A DNA stretch of 64,000 bases. Source: Edaphochlamys debaryana (Eukaryota; Chlorophyta; Chlorophyceae; Chlamydomonadales). Position 1 is the first letter of the stretch; every line of letters starts with the position of its first letter. This document shows, piece after piece, positions 53,633 through 64,000 of the stretch. Location of the stretch: NCBI GenBank assembly GCA_016858145.1, contig JAEHOE010000033.1:620001-684000 (forward strand). The letters run 5' to 3'. Both the position numbers and the translations under genes were made by a program. The notes beneath the pieces were generated by a model, which was not told where the DNA came from, made no database searches, and saw only the letters and a list, made by a program, of their open reading frames with translations.

Positions 53633-56600
53633 CTAGTGCTCCCTACGGCCGTGACCGGCCAGGAGAGCATTGAGTGCGGAGACGAGCTCCTCTATGCTGG
53701 GGCGCTCTCGCGGGTCCGCCGCCCAGCAGCGCTCCGCCAGGCGCCTGCGTCCGAGGCATGGGCGGGTCACTCAGCCAAACGGGTTGCACGAGGGGCGAAT
53801 GCAGCTGGAGCCTATGCTCTGCCCGATTGAAGCCGCAAAGCTTTCATCCCACTGCGCATTAGCCATTTCGACAACAGGGTTCCTTGGCAGCTGACCGGAG
53901 GAGGCTCGGCGCACCTGTAGAACGATGGCACGTTCCGGGGAAAGGCAGGGCGCACGCCCGCTGCGACCGCGCCCCCAATCATGTGCGGTTGTAACTGCGC
54001 GAATCGGGCGGTGGACCTTCTAGGCGAATGAACGAGGAATGGCTGCTGTGTGTGCTGGAGCTCAAGGGCAAGAAAGGAAAGGGGAATGGCCAAGGAGGAT
54101 GGAGAGGGGAGCATGCCACCTACCTCGGCGTAGGGCCGCGTGCCGCCCGCAACCATGTCCCACATGAGGATGCCCAGGCTGTTTATGGGGCGAGAAGGGG
54201 AGTACGATGCAGCTGATGAGTAAACCCCAAGCGTCAGCAAGAGCAGAGCACAGTAGCTTAGAGAGCCAGCTCACCTGTACACATCGCAGCTCGGGCCGAT
54301 GCGGGCTCCTGTCGTGCAGGTGGGTGTGTTTAAAGGGCATCCATCATTGTCGGACTAGTACCACATATACTGCTTCAGCCACGCGGGCAAGCGGTGCTTA
54401 CCCTCCTCCATGCTCTCGGGTGACATGTGCGTGACCCTGAGGTTGGAAAGGGTTGGGGTGGGGGAGGGGACGATTGGGAGATGCACTGCAACAGAGCCCC
54501 GCTCCTTGGTCCTTCCTTCAACCAACCATCTCACGTTCCGCACGCCTCCTCCACAATTGCAAAGGGCTCTCCGTTGCTGGCGTCATCCCCGGGCTGCGGG
54601 TGGTTGGACAAGAAAAGCGGGCATGGTTTGCTGAACAAGCAAGACTGGGAGGACACATGTAACCGTCCAACCGTCCCTTGCACAGTGCCACCGCCCTTCC
54701 CCTTCTCGCCTCGTTCAGCAGCGTTACGAACCCAAAGTCTGCGAGCTTAGCCGTGAAGCCGCGGGGGTCCGTGTTGCTCGTGCGCAGGAGCACGTTGCCG
54801 GGCTTGAGGTCTGCAAGAAAGGAGATTGGACAACCCAGCCTCAGCGTTAGTTTGGGCCCTTCCGACTGCTTTACATCTGCTGTGTCTGGCGATCTCCACC
54901 GCTCACCCCTGTGGATGAGGTTGTGGGAGTGCAGGTGGCGCAGCGCCAGAACCACATCCAGCAGGGTCATCATAATGACCTGGGGTGGGGGTGATAGGAA
55001 CAAGGGATGCAGGTTTAAAAGACGTAGCCCGGGGGCAGAAGGCTTGCTTGGGTCACCACACATGCCTCCTGTGTGCTTGCCCCGCAGTCACTCCCCACCT
55101 TGTAGTTGGGCACCTGCCGGGGCGGGCCGCTGCCGTCTGCCGGTCGCACCACCACTGTGCCCGGCACCGCCTTGCTCGCCAGCGCCTTGGCCAGGCAGCC
55201 CCGGTCGCACCACTCAGCCACCAGGCAGTCGCACACGGGGGGCGTGTCTGCGGGGGCGGCGGGGCGTGCGGTGGGCGCAGCACGCGATTACGATAAGCAG
55301 CTGTGACGTTCGGTTGGCAGCACACGATTCGGATGATGGAGCAGCTGTGAAGCACGGAGATGGGGTCTGGAGGGAGAAGCTCCAAACAATCGAAGGTTGC
55401 GTGAACATGAGTCCTGAAACGGAGATGCATGGCGGCTGGAGGGCCTGGCTGGGGTAACACCGGGGGGTAACACCCATTCTTGTCCGCTGTCAGGCAGTAG
55501 CCCCATGAACGGTGTCGTGAAGGGGTGGAGGCGGCGCCGTGTTCCAGCACCAACCCAGACCCCAACCCGGGGCTTACCGTCGTCAAGGGCGGCCTCGGCA
55601 ACAGGGTTGGCCTTGTCGGCGGGCCGCAGCTTGAGCGTGACTGACCCGTCCGGCTTTTGCGTGCGCACCAGGGCGACATTGGAGAAGGTCGTGTAGACCT
55701 GCAGTTGGGAGGGAAGGAAAGGTCGTGGAAGGCCGGAGCCCATGCGTGTGCCGTAGGGCGGGGGAGCCAGACCCAGATCCGGACTTCACCTCACCTGGAG
55801 CACGTTGGGGTGGCCCGTCAGAGAGGTCATCACCGCGAGCTCCATGGCGTTTCGGAGGAGTGCGCGGCGCGCGCCGAGCCGCTTTTGGCCGCTGGGTGTC
55901 AGCGCGGCGCGGGGGCACATGTTGCCGGAGTTGGCTGTGCTGGCTCGTGCGAGGCCAGTAGCCGTGTCCTCGTCATCCATCTGTGGGGCGGGTAGGGCAG
56001 GGCAGGAGCTGAGACGGCACGAGTGCTTGCCAGGATGAGGTACGACCGGCACGTGGCAGAGGCCAGAAGAAGAGAAGGTCACGAGGATTGGTGGCGCGTT
56101 CCGCGCGACGGGCCTGTGAAGGGGGTGGAGGATGGCCGATGGCCGAACATATTCCCATTCTAATCAGCGTTGCTGAATCGTTTCTGAGCTACACAAGGCT
56201 AAGATAACAATATCGCGCTCGGTCCGGGCTTGAGCGGTGACTTCTGACCGCTTCATCCTCGCAACATTTGCGGACAACCTTGGCGGAACTACTTCGCTTA
56301 GCTCACCAATGTGAATCACAGTTCTTAGTGGTTGTGCGCGTCGCTGCTAGGGCTGTGGTTTGAACTTTATGCGAACATGTTCTGATCGTGTTTATGAGTT
56401 CGCGTCGGGCCGAACAGTTTGCCCGCGCTCAAACGTCAATGGGTAGGAGTACGCAGGCCATTACTGGTGACATCACAGGCTGGGCGTGAAGGACAAGTTT
56501 GTGCGTTGCCCCATAGCACCTTTTGGCCCGCCTCCCCTGCTGTGTGGTGTGCCCTGAGCCTGCGGGGTTGGAAGATGAGGTCCCGGGGCGCGTGTGCAAC

Positions 56601-59600
56601 TGTGAGACTCCTAAACCGGCATGCACAGAACCCCCCCGCCCTAGCATCCCCGGAACTGACTGTCGAGCAATAATGTATTGGAGCAACTCACTTCCGGAAG
56701 CTCCATGAGCTGAGCGAAGACCAGCAGCACATGCGGGCACAAGACCAAGCGGCGAAAGGGTCAGCACTTGGTTGCACACCGTGCGTGAACCAGCGTGCAC
56801 ACAGTTCCTGGCCCCTGCCCCTGTGGTACATGCCGGTGTCAGCTCACGCCCACCTTGACTGCGACGTCCATCACCCCCATGCGTCCCATGAGGACGACCG
56901 CGCAGCCGCCGTGACCCAACCGCGACAACAGCTCGATACCCGCCAGAGCTGAGGCGTCGCTGGTGAGCGGCGCGTTGATGCGACCGACCCGCGGTGCACC
57001 AGGTACTGGGGATGACGAGGCCCTTCAGGTGGGCAAGGGCACAGGTGAGTCAGACGGTGCCAGGGGGGCCCTTGGGGCGGCTGGTGGTATACCCCTTGCC
57101 TTGCGGTACCTGGGGTCGTGCTTTGTGGCCCGTGCCCCCACTTACTGCTGTGTGTCTCTTGCGGCGGCGGCGGCCGCCACGTCGGCCCTCGCCGCGCCAA
57201 TGCTGCTGCGCAGGCTGGCCACCAGCGTGGGCATCTGGGAGCGCATCGAGTGCTTGACTGCGGGGGAGGCGGGGGGCAGGGCATGAAAGTGGAGGGCCGG
57301 TGGCAGGGCAAGCGCGGAGGGCGGGGCAGGCAGAGTGAGGGAGGCAAGCGCTTGGGTTGGAGTTGCACGGCCTTGCATCAATAATACTTGTTCGTAGCCA
57401 GATACGTCAGACCCCGTCTCCACCAAGGGCTGTTCCGGACAGTAGCCTGGACTCACCCTCGTCCATCTCCTCGACGTGGATCACGGCGTGTGTCTGCTGC
57501 TGCGAATAGGCGCAATCTGCCATGCGGCTGCGAGCAAGGCATCGGGAGCGTGGTTACTGACAAGACCCCTAGCGGCCGGCCTGCAGGCTACCGGTAATGC
57601 ACCAAATGCACGCGCGCTCTCGACGCCGTAGACTTGTGTCCCCAGGATATGCTATCAGCCCACGCCCCGATCCCCCGCACCGCCACAGGCGTTCTCAGCC
57701 ATCTGATGGGTACTGCCAGGCGCGGTGGTCTGGCCCAGGTCGCGTCGCGTTGACACGCTGGTGCTTGTGAAGAGGAAGGAGGCGCCGCTGGAGCCAAGCA
57801 TGACGGGGAAGAGGCAATCGCGCGTGCTGCACGCATGGGCATCGCAGGCGTTCTCCGTGGACTGGAACTCGGCCAGGAGCTGCTCGGCAGTTGCCATGAT
57901 GGCGTTGACCGGCGTGCTGCCGTACAGGCCTGCCGTACGGTCGGAGGTAACCGCCGCACTGCCCGTGCCGCCCTCCACCACTGCGTAGGAGCCGGGTGTG
58001 GCCGTGGTTAAAGTCTCTACCTCCACCGCCAGGTCATACTGCAGCTTGTGCGACACCAGAGGCGACGCGACCTGCATATGGCAAAGGGGAAGGGAAGGAC
58101 GAGGGAGGACGCACGCGCTCATCAGGCACGCAAGGGTGACGGACATGTGAACGGCGGTGAGGGGCGTGAGCGGGTCAGCTTGCCGAGCTGAACTACGCGC
58201 AACTTGATCTAGACAAGCGGCCTCACCTGTAGGAGCTCTAGGAGCGTCTCGCGCGCTCGACCCAGCAGCGCTCCCGGAAGCTGCTGTGGGAAAGCGACGT
58301 AGAGCCCCAGAGCGCACTGCACGTCCGCGCATGGAAGCAGCAGAGCGATGAGGGACTGCAGGCCGCGCGCGGGTGCTTGCATGGGCAGGGGTGCCATTGC
58401 GTGTTGAATGCCTCCGCTAGCGAAGAGGGATGGGCAGCGGGCGGCCGTGCCGGCCATAAGGCTCTGCTGGTTGGACCCCGCCATGAGCATCAGCACGTCG
58501 CGCGACGGACGGCGCGGGTCCTGCGTATCAGAAAGCAGGATTCCGAAGGGTTGGGCGCGGCCGAAAGTTGGTTGCGGCAAGCGTTATGCGTAGCACGCAC
58601 AACCCGGGACGCGGCGGCTTGTCCAGATGCCTTGCCGTGATCCCTGCCGCCATGCGTGCAACATGCGTGCAACTCCTCGCGCACACACCTGCACGTGTGC
58701 GGCACAGTCCTCGACCACCAGGGCCCGCGGCCTGCGGGGCGCCGCTGCCACCGTGGCCTGCCCCGCTGCTCCGGCCTTCTGGTCTTGAGCAGCAGCCTGG
58801 AACACGAGGGTCTCCGAGCGGGCGGCGGCAGCGGCCCGCCTGTCCAGATCGCCCAGCAGCGTGTGGGCGAGCGGGAAGGGCTTGACGTGGAGCGCGGGGG
58901 CGGCCTGGCTGTTGGGGCCAGCCTCGGGTAGGTCGAGCAGGGCATTGAAGGCGTGGCCAAGGGGGATGACTTGCGACTGGCCTCCCAGGCCGGCTCGGCC
59001 GGACCTGAAGCCGCTGGCCGCGCCCGGAGACACCGGCGGCGGCAGAGGGGTCGGGCCTTTGGGGCCGTCGGCTCCCATCGCACGGCCTGCGCAGTGAGCG
59101 GCAGCGCCATGCGGGCGAATGTACCTGGGCATCGACTCGGAGAGAGCGCGCCCTTGGCCACTCCCGCCAGAGCTGGTCACCGCTAGCGCCTTGAGGGCTC
59201 GGGCGGCGCTGCTGTTGTGGCGAGGCAGTTCCGCGGCGGTGTTGTATCGTCGGTTTCCGAGCTCAGACCTTAGTGTAAGGCACATGGGGTAACGGGGCAC
59301 AGTAACTATGTGTCAGATGGCTCCCTTCTTTTTACAAGTAACGGGGTAACGAGGACGGTCCGGAGACGGGGACGGTCTAGCATGCGTGTGACCACATGAG
59401 CGACGTGGGGTGTAGAAGGCTCGCGCGCAGGTGCCTGTGATGGACCTACCCAGCCTCGTTGCCGGCCGCACGGGTCCCCGGCAGCTCTGAGGGGCCCCGG
59501 CAGGCGAACATCAGGCCGGTGGACGCGCCAGGCTTGGGCACCAGCGCTGCAGTGACGCGCGGCGCTAGCAGGTACTGAGCCTGCACGTGCGCCTCCAGCG

Positions 59601-61002
59601 CCTGGCATAGCCCTCCCACGAGCTGAGGGAGGACGGAAGTGGGTAGAGCACTTGTCAGGGCGCCAAGACCAAGCGAGCGAAGGAAGGCAGGGGGCGTACA
59701 TGCGATGCTTCTTAGGCCGCTCCATAAAGTCTTGGCCCGTTTAGGCCCACGCACCTGCTGCATGCTGTTGGCGGTGGAGAGCGCGTGAAGGCCCTCGCAC
59801 AGGACCCGGAACTGCTGACCCGACTCCCCAGCAAACAAGGCAAGGGACACGCACAGCCCCAGCTGCATCAGGGCCGACGGATCAGACAGCAGGTCCGGGC
59901 AGGGCGCAGGGCCCGCCGCAGTCCCGTTGGCGGCGCTGGGCAGCGGTGACGCCTTCCGCACAATGCACAGTGCGCCCTCCAGCTGCCGGCCCGTGTTGAG
60001 CGGGACAACCGCGATTGTCACATCTTGTGGATGACCCCAGGTGCCGCGCCGCACAACCGGGGCCTGCGAGTGGGGAGGCAAGTCATGAGGTGGAGTACAG
60101 AGTTAGGCCGGGAGGCAGGCACTAGGCAAGAGAGCCCGGGGGGCGGCCCCGAGGGCTTGCCCAGCAGGGCTGCAGTGTCACCCTGGTTGCCCCTGACCTG
60201 ATCTGATCTGCATGAAACCCATCTCACCCGAGTCTCGACCATTCGGTCTAGCAGCGCTCCCACGAGCAGCGGCACCTGCGCGCTGCCGTCTGTGCCTTGC
60301 ACCGGACTGGCCGCCGCTGCAGGTGTGCCCTCCAGCGGTGACCTGGGGCTGCCCTCCTGCACCTCGGTCGGGGCCCCGTCATAGGCCTTCGGCTGGGTTT
60401 GCATGCCGCTCGAAGAGCTCGATGCCACCAGCACGAACGGCGGGCTGGCGCTGCCGTCTTGTTGTGCCACGCCGTAAAGCCTACGAGCCCAAACGGGTAT
60501 AATTAATCAGGAAGGGGTGAGTCAGCGGGGGGTCCGTTTTCGACCAACCGCAGCCACGCCGCGTTCCCCCTAAGTCCGTTTCTGCTGGTCGCAAGAGGAG
60601 CGCTGCATCTCAAAGTGCATCGGCTGCTAGCGCTCACCGAAGCTCCGCAGAAACGGTGTGTGCAATGCGCCCGAGCGTCTCTTGTGCTCTCGCGGCCCAG
60701 GACTTGCTGCTGCCAGCAATGTCGCTAATGTTTATCTGGAGGTCAAGGAGGGCTTCCCCACTCAAGCCCCGTTTGCCATCGGCGTTTTCGCGCACGGCTG
60801 GCGCGCATTCCTCGGAGTCGCCCGCATATGCTGCTTTCGCATTAGACTTAGATTTCAGGCTGGCTGTGCGGGGCAGCCAAGACGCTACGGAGGCGGACGC
60901 TTCCGCCTTGCGCAGCGTTCGGTCGCTCCTTGCGCGCCGAACCTCCGGAGCCTGCTCTGACCGCGCTGACTCGCGGGGCTTGAAGCACGCAAAGATGGAC
61001 AT
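53633..61002 (-). CDS. TKL-type protein kinase with long N-terminal sensor-like region
   Basis: Twenty-one exons join in phase to 1,224 aa. In order they start at 61002, 60480, 60063, 59622, 59268, 58520, 58071, 57516, 57257, 57022, 56709, 55980, 55698, 55247, 54979, 54810, 54436, 54308, 54178, 53994 and 53744. The N-terminus is MSIFACFKPRESAR. Residues about 200-800 look like two or more divergent GAF-type modules (inference). The kinase domain starts near 850: ALAGIELLSRLGHGGCAVVL (glycine loop), VAVK, HPNVLQ, VCDCLVAEWCDRG (hinge), LIHRDLKPGNVLL, LADFGFVTLL, VTHMSPESMEEG, CDVYSLGILMWDMVAGG and RRLAERCWAADPRERPS. All catalytic residues (VAVK Lys, HRD, DFG) are present. An insert rich in Asp, Ala and Ser sits between VAVK and the alpha-C region. 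Two donors are weak (GTACCC after exon 7, GTTGGA after exon 16), so these joins are less certain. Confidence 0.85.
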
Positions 61003-63467
61003 TCCTGTGGACTAAGCAGCTTACGCCTTGCAGCGCATGCTCGGCAGGCCTGTATCTGAACGCGTACACGATAAGCGGTCAGGCGACAGGGAGCTAGCAA
61101 GTTGAAATGTTGTCAGTGTTCTGTGCGTACGTAGCTGTTCTTATCGGCATGTCCGTGCCGAGGGCCGCCCTCGGCACTGGAGAAAACGGAAAGCGTGTAC
61201 CGCATGCCGCGCCTGCCCAACGAATTAAAGCTTGCCTGGCGCCCGGCCCATTCGGGCCATTGCGCCTTATATGCCTGGATGAGCGCCGATAGCGGACAGC
61301 CTGCGGCGCGCGAAAGAATCACCAAAACTCTCTGACGGTGTCCGTCCCCACCCCACCCCACCGGCCCGTGCCTGGCCAGTGCCGCCGACCTGTTAAGGCC
61401 AGGGGACGGGTGGATACTCAACACGATGAAACAAGGGATTGGTTGGGACCTCAAACCTAGCGGTCCCACGTCCCAGTGAAAGTAGTGAGAGACGGAGATT
61501 ACACAGGCTGCTGGAGGTGGGGGTGTCCGGGCAGGCGGGCACGCAGCGAAATGAGCGTCAGAAAGCTCGCTCGAAGGCGCGTGCAGGACAGAGGGTTTTT
61601 ACACAGCAGCAGAGCGGTGCTGGCAGAGCACCGTCAGGCCGTGGAGCGAGGCTGCCGCTGTAACACACTCCTGCTAGCTGTTTACAGGGGGCTCAACCTC
61701 CTGTCTGCAAGTAAAGAGCAGGGTAGGACAGCCAGATTCCTTCTCAAAGCGTTGAGACTTCAACAGGTTGGTGCGTTGGTCGAATTGTTGTGCAGCGGCG
61801 GGACACGATGGCGGCTGGCCGGTATGCTCCTCTTCAGAAACATTGAACCCCATCACGAAGGATGCTTTGCATCACGGCACCGCTAGCTCGCACCCAGCCA
61901 TGTATGGACGTTGATAAGCTGCAATGGAGGGGCAGCAGCCAAGCAAGAAGGTCTGCCGTGAGGCATGGGAAGCAGGCACGGATACCAGAATCTACAGGAA
62001 GCACAGCCATCAGGCACCATGAATCCTAACGAGAGTTCTCGAGACATTATTGGACAAGGGTGGCTGCCCGAAGGCAGGAAAAGGGCTGATCCCCGTGGTC
62101 CCCCCCCAGGGGGCCCAATGTTCGAGTGTGGCTCCGTGGAGCCCTAAACCCTCTCCACCACCAGCCCGCACCACGGCACGCGGGCTCGCACCCGGCCAGT
62201 CACCCGTTTGAACCCCGCACTATACGAGGTGATGCGCTGGTCAGGCGTCTACTCGCCTCGGCCTGGACATAGCCGGCCGGACCCACCCTCAGCTACGGCT
62301 ACGGGAGCCTCCGCCCTCCTCATCCTGCAACACCGCCCCCCCCCCCCCGCCTCCGCCTCCGCCCGCAGCTGCGGCCCCGCCCGCGCCCCCCGCAGCGCAC
62401 GAGAGCGCGATTGAGAGCCGCCGGCCCTGCCAGGCCCTCCAGAAGGCAGACCGTCAGGAGAATCCTCGAGACATCGGAAAAGGGTTGAGCCCTCAGCCCC
62501 ACGAGGCCGGCAGCACTCAAGGGCGCCGTGCACTCAAGCGCTGCGGTCTACAATGCGTAGGCATCCATTAAGAACCCACGCACGCACGCCGACACGAGGT
62601 AATCCTGGGGGGCTTCGCCGCCCGCAGGGCCTGACGGCGGCAGCTCAGCCCAAAAAGATGCACGCCTCTCACCGCCCCCAAGGGACTCAGCCCCAAAGCA
62701 TCTTCCGATGTACACTAAACCCTGGTCGGTGGCCCTCATAGGACCAGGCCGCAGTTCGCGTATCCTTGCCAATTACTCGCGCTCACAGCCGTGGTCTGTC
62801 TTATTGTAAGCCTCAGCAGACCCAGAGGTGTTTCACTCAACTCTTGACTTTGGAAGATTCACGAGTAGTACGCTCAGATAGAAGGCCGTGCCCTTGGCGA
62901 CCACAGACTTATTCCAGCATATGCCACCGTAAACTACATTCAGAGTTCCCCACTTCCCGCCATCCCCCGCAGTCACTCATGCATGCGTACAGCGTTTCCT
63001 ACAGCATTTCCTTTTCTGCAGAGCCACAGTAGAAAGCTAGACAAAGACGAAATTGCTCGCTCAAATTAAGACCAAAGGCGGCCCTGAGTATTTGAAGAGC
63101 GCAGTATCTGCACATTGCCAGCTGAAAAGGTGGGCCAACAGAAATAGGTTGGGCCACTGCTCATATTGCGTGATCTAAGATCCCCACTTCAGGGCCAAGA
63201 AACAGCCCCGATTAAATGGAGAGCACTGTATCTGGACAGTGCCGGCACATGGCCACATGGGCGAAGCCAGCCGAGTTATTAGCCCCCTGTCATTGCTTGG
63301 ACAGCGCTTAACGCATTAGGATTGCTCTGCTGGTGCTTGGGATCCTTGACTCTCGGCCGCCTGGAGGCATTGCCAGTAATTTGCCTTCTACCGCTGTGCT
63401 TCTTGCCAACTACTCTGCGCCCGCCCAGCACTCTCCACAGCACGGTCTAGCCTGCTGCGAGCAGTGG
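61003..63467. other. Spacer between tandem kinase genes
   Basis: This holds the promoter of the 21-exon kinase and the 3' UTR of the next kinase copy. I see no further gene. Confidence 0.45.
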
Positions 63468-64000
63468 TTATTGCTTCTGCCGGCGGTTACCTGCCAGCAT
63501 TGAGTTGAATTCGTCAATGAGTTCCGCAACATAAGGTCGCTGCAGTGGGTCAGTCGCCCAGCAGCGCTCCGCCAAGCGCCTGGGCGGTGGGCGGGTGCGT
63601 GGGGCGACAGAGGGCTTTTCCAGGGTGACTTGCGATTCACGCCCAGCCCTCGATGCCACAAGCTCGAGCTATCTTATCCCTATCCCCTTCGCTCAGCCCT
63701 TTTCCTGCCTTCTGGCAGCCACCCTTGTCCAGGGTGACAGTCTCAATTGGGTGGGCAGTACCACCAGTAGGGTAAACCTCCAATCGTCCTAATTTCGCGG
63801 TGCCCTAAAAACCTGCGGGAGGCTTATCGCACCTGTAGGAGGACGGTACGCTAGTTGGGAAGGCCGGGCGTGCACCCGCCATGACAACCGCCGCGACCAT
63901 GTCGTGTTGCAGCTGCATGGGAGTTTGAGGTGTGAGTGGACATTGTGTGGTGTCATTGTTCTTAGTGCCGTGTGTGCGACAGTTAGAGGCCGAGCAAAGA
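63468..64000 (-). CDS. Second TKL-type kinase, C-terminal exons only
   Basis: The gene runs off the window. The last exon (63579-63468) reads RRLAERCWATDPLQRPYVAE, LIDEFNSMLAGNRRQKQ and stop. The previous exon (63912-63833) reads LQHDMVAAVVMAGARPAFPT, SVPSSYR. Both exons have exactly the lengths (112 and 80 nt) and phases of the last two exons of the kinase at 53.6-61.0 kb, so this is a tandem paralogue on the same strand. Only the end of the kinase C-lobe is visible here. Confidence 0.85.

Noticed and set aside
1..64000. CRISPR arrays, operons, ribosome binding sites, prophage
   Set aside because: The window is eukaryotic nuclear DNA with spliceosomal introns. No spaced direct repeats or prokaryotic signals were seen.

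Overview
This is nuclear DNA of a volvocine green alga, most likely a Chlamydomonas species or close relative. It is GC-rich, with short exons separated by many introns of about 100-300 bases, and donors mostly of the GTG(A/C)G type. Candidate TGTAA poly(A) signals lie downstream of several stops. The anchor genes are plant or algal: zeaxanthin epoxidase (ZEP), photosystem I subunit N (PSAN), TGD4, and two periplasmic-type alpha-carbonic anhydrases with the large/small-subunit layout of Chlamydomonas CAH1/CAH2. I cannot fix the species from the sequence alone. Exon models were built by hand from splice signals, reading-frame phase and family similarity, with no transcript data.

Layout. 1-1.2 kb: 3' part of an ankyrin-like gene (+). 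2.0-6.4 kb: two tandem genes (-) for proteins of the 2'-5'-oligoadenylate synthetase (OAS) family. 7.9-13.2 kb: ZEP (-), 14 exons. 14.3-28.5 kb: a very large inverted repeat with arms of about 3.0 and 2.6 kb. It encloses about 8.6 kb of decayed transposon-like ORFs (gag, SWIM zinc fingers) and one intact-looking four-exon gene for a small plastid-targeted membrane protein. 30.0-31.3 kb: PSAN (-), divergent from TGD4 (+, 31.6-36.9 kb) across 290 bases. 37.4-40.1 kb: a third OAS-family gene (+). 41.6-50.1 kb: two alpha-carbonic anhydrase genes in a tail-to-tail inverted duplication. 53.6-61.0 kb: a 21-exon protein kinase gene (-). From 63.5 kb: the 3' end of a tandem paralogue of that kinase, running off the window.

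Functionally, ZEP (xanthophyll cycle), PSAN (photosystem I lumenal subunit), TGD4 (ER-to-plastid lipid transfer) and the carbonic anhydrases (inorganic carbon supply) are unrelated neighbours that all serve photosynthesis. The most unusual content is the set of three OAS-family nucleotidyltransferases, a family best known from animal innate immunity. Two of them end in a hydrophobic tail-anchor-like helix. The third has no such helix and has lost one catalytic aspartate.
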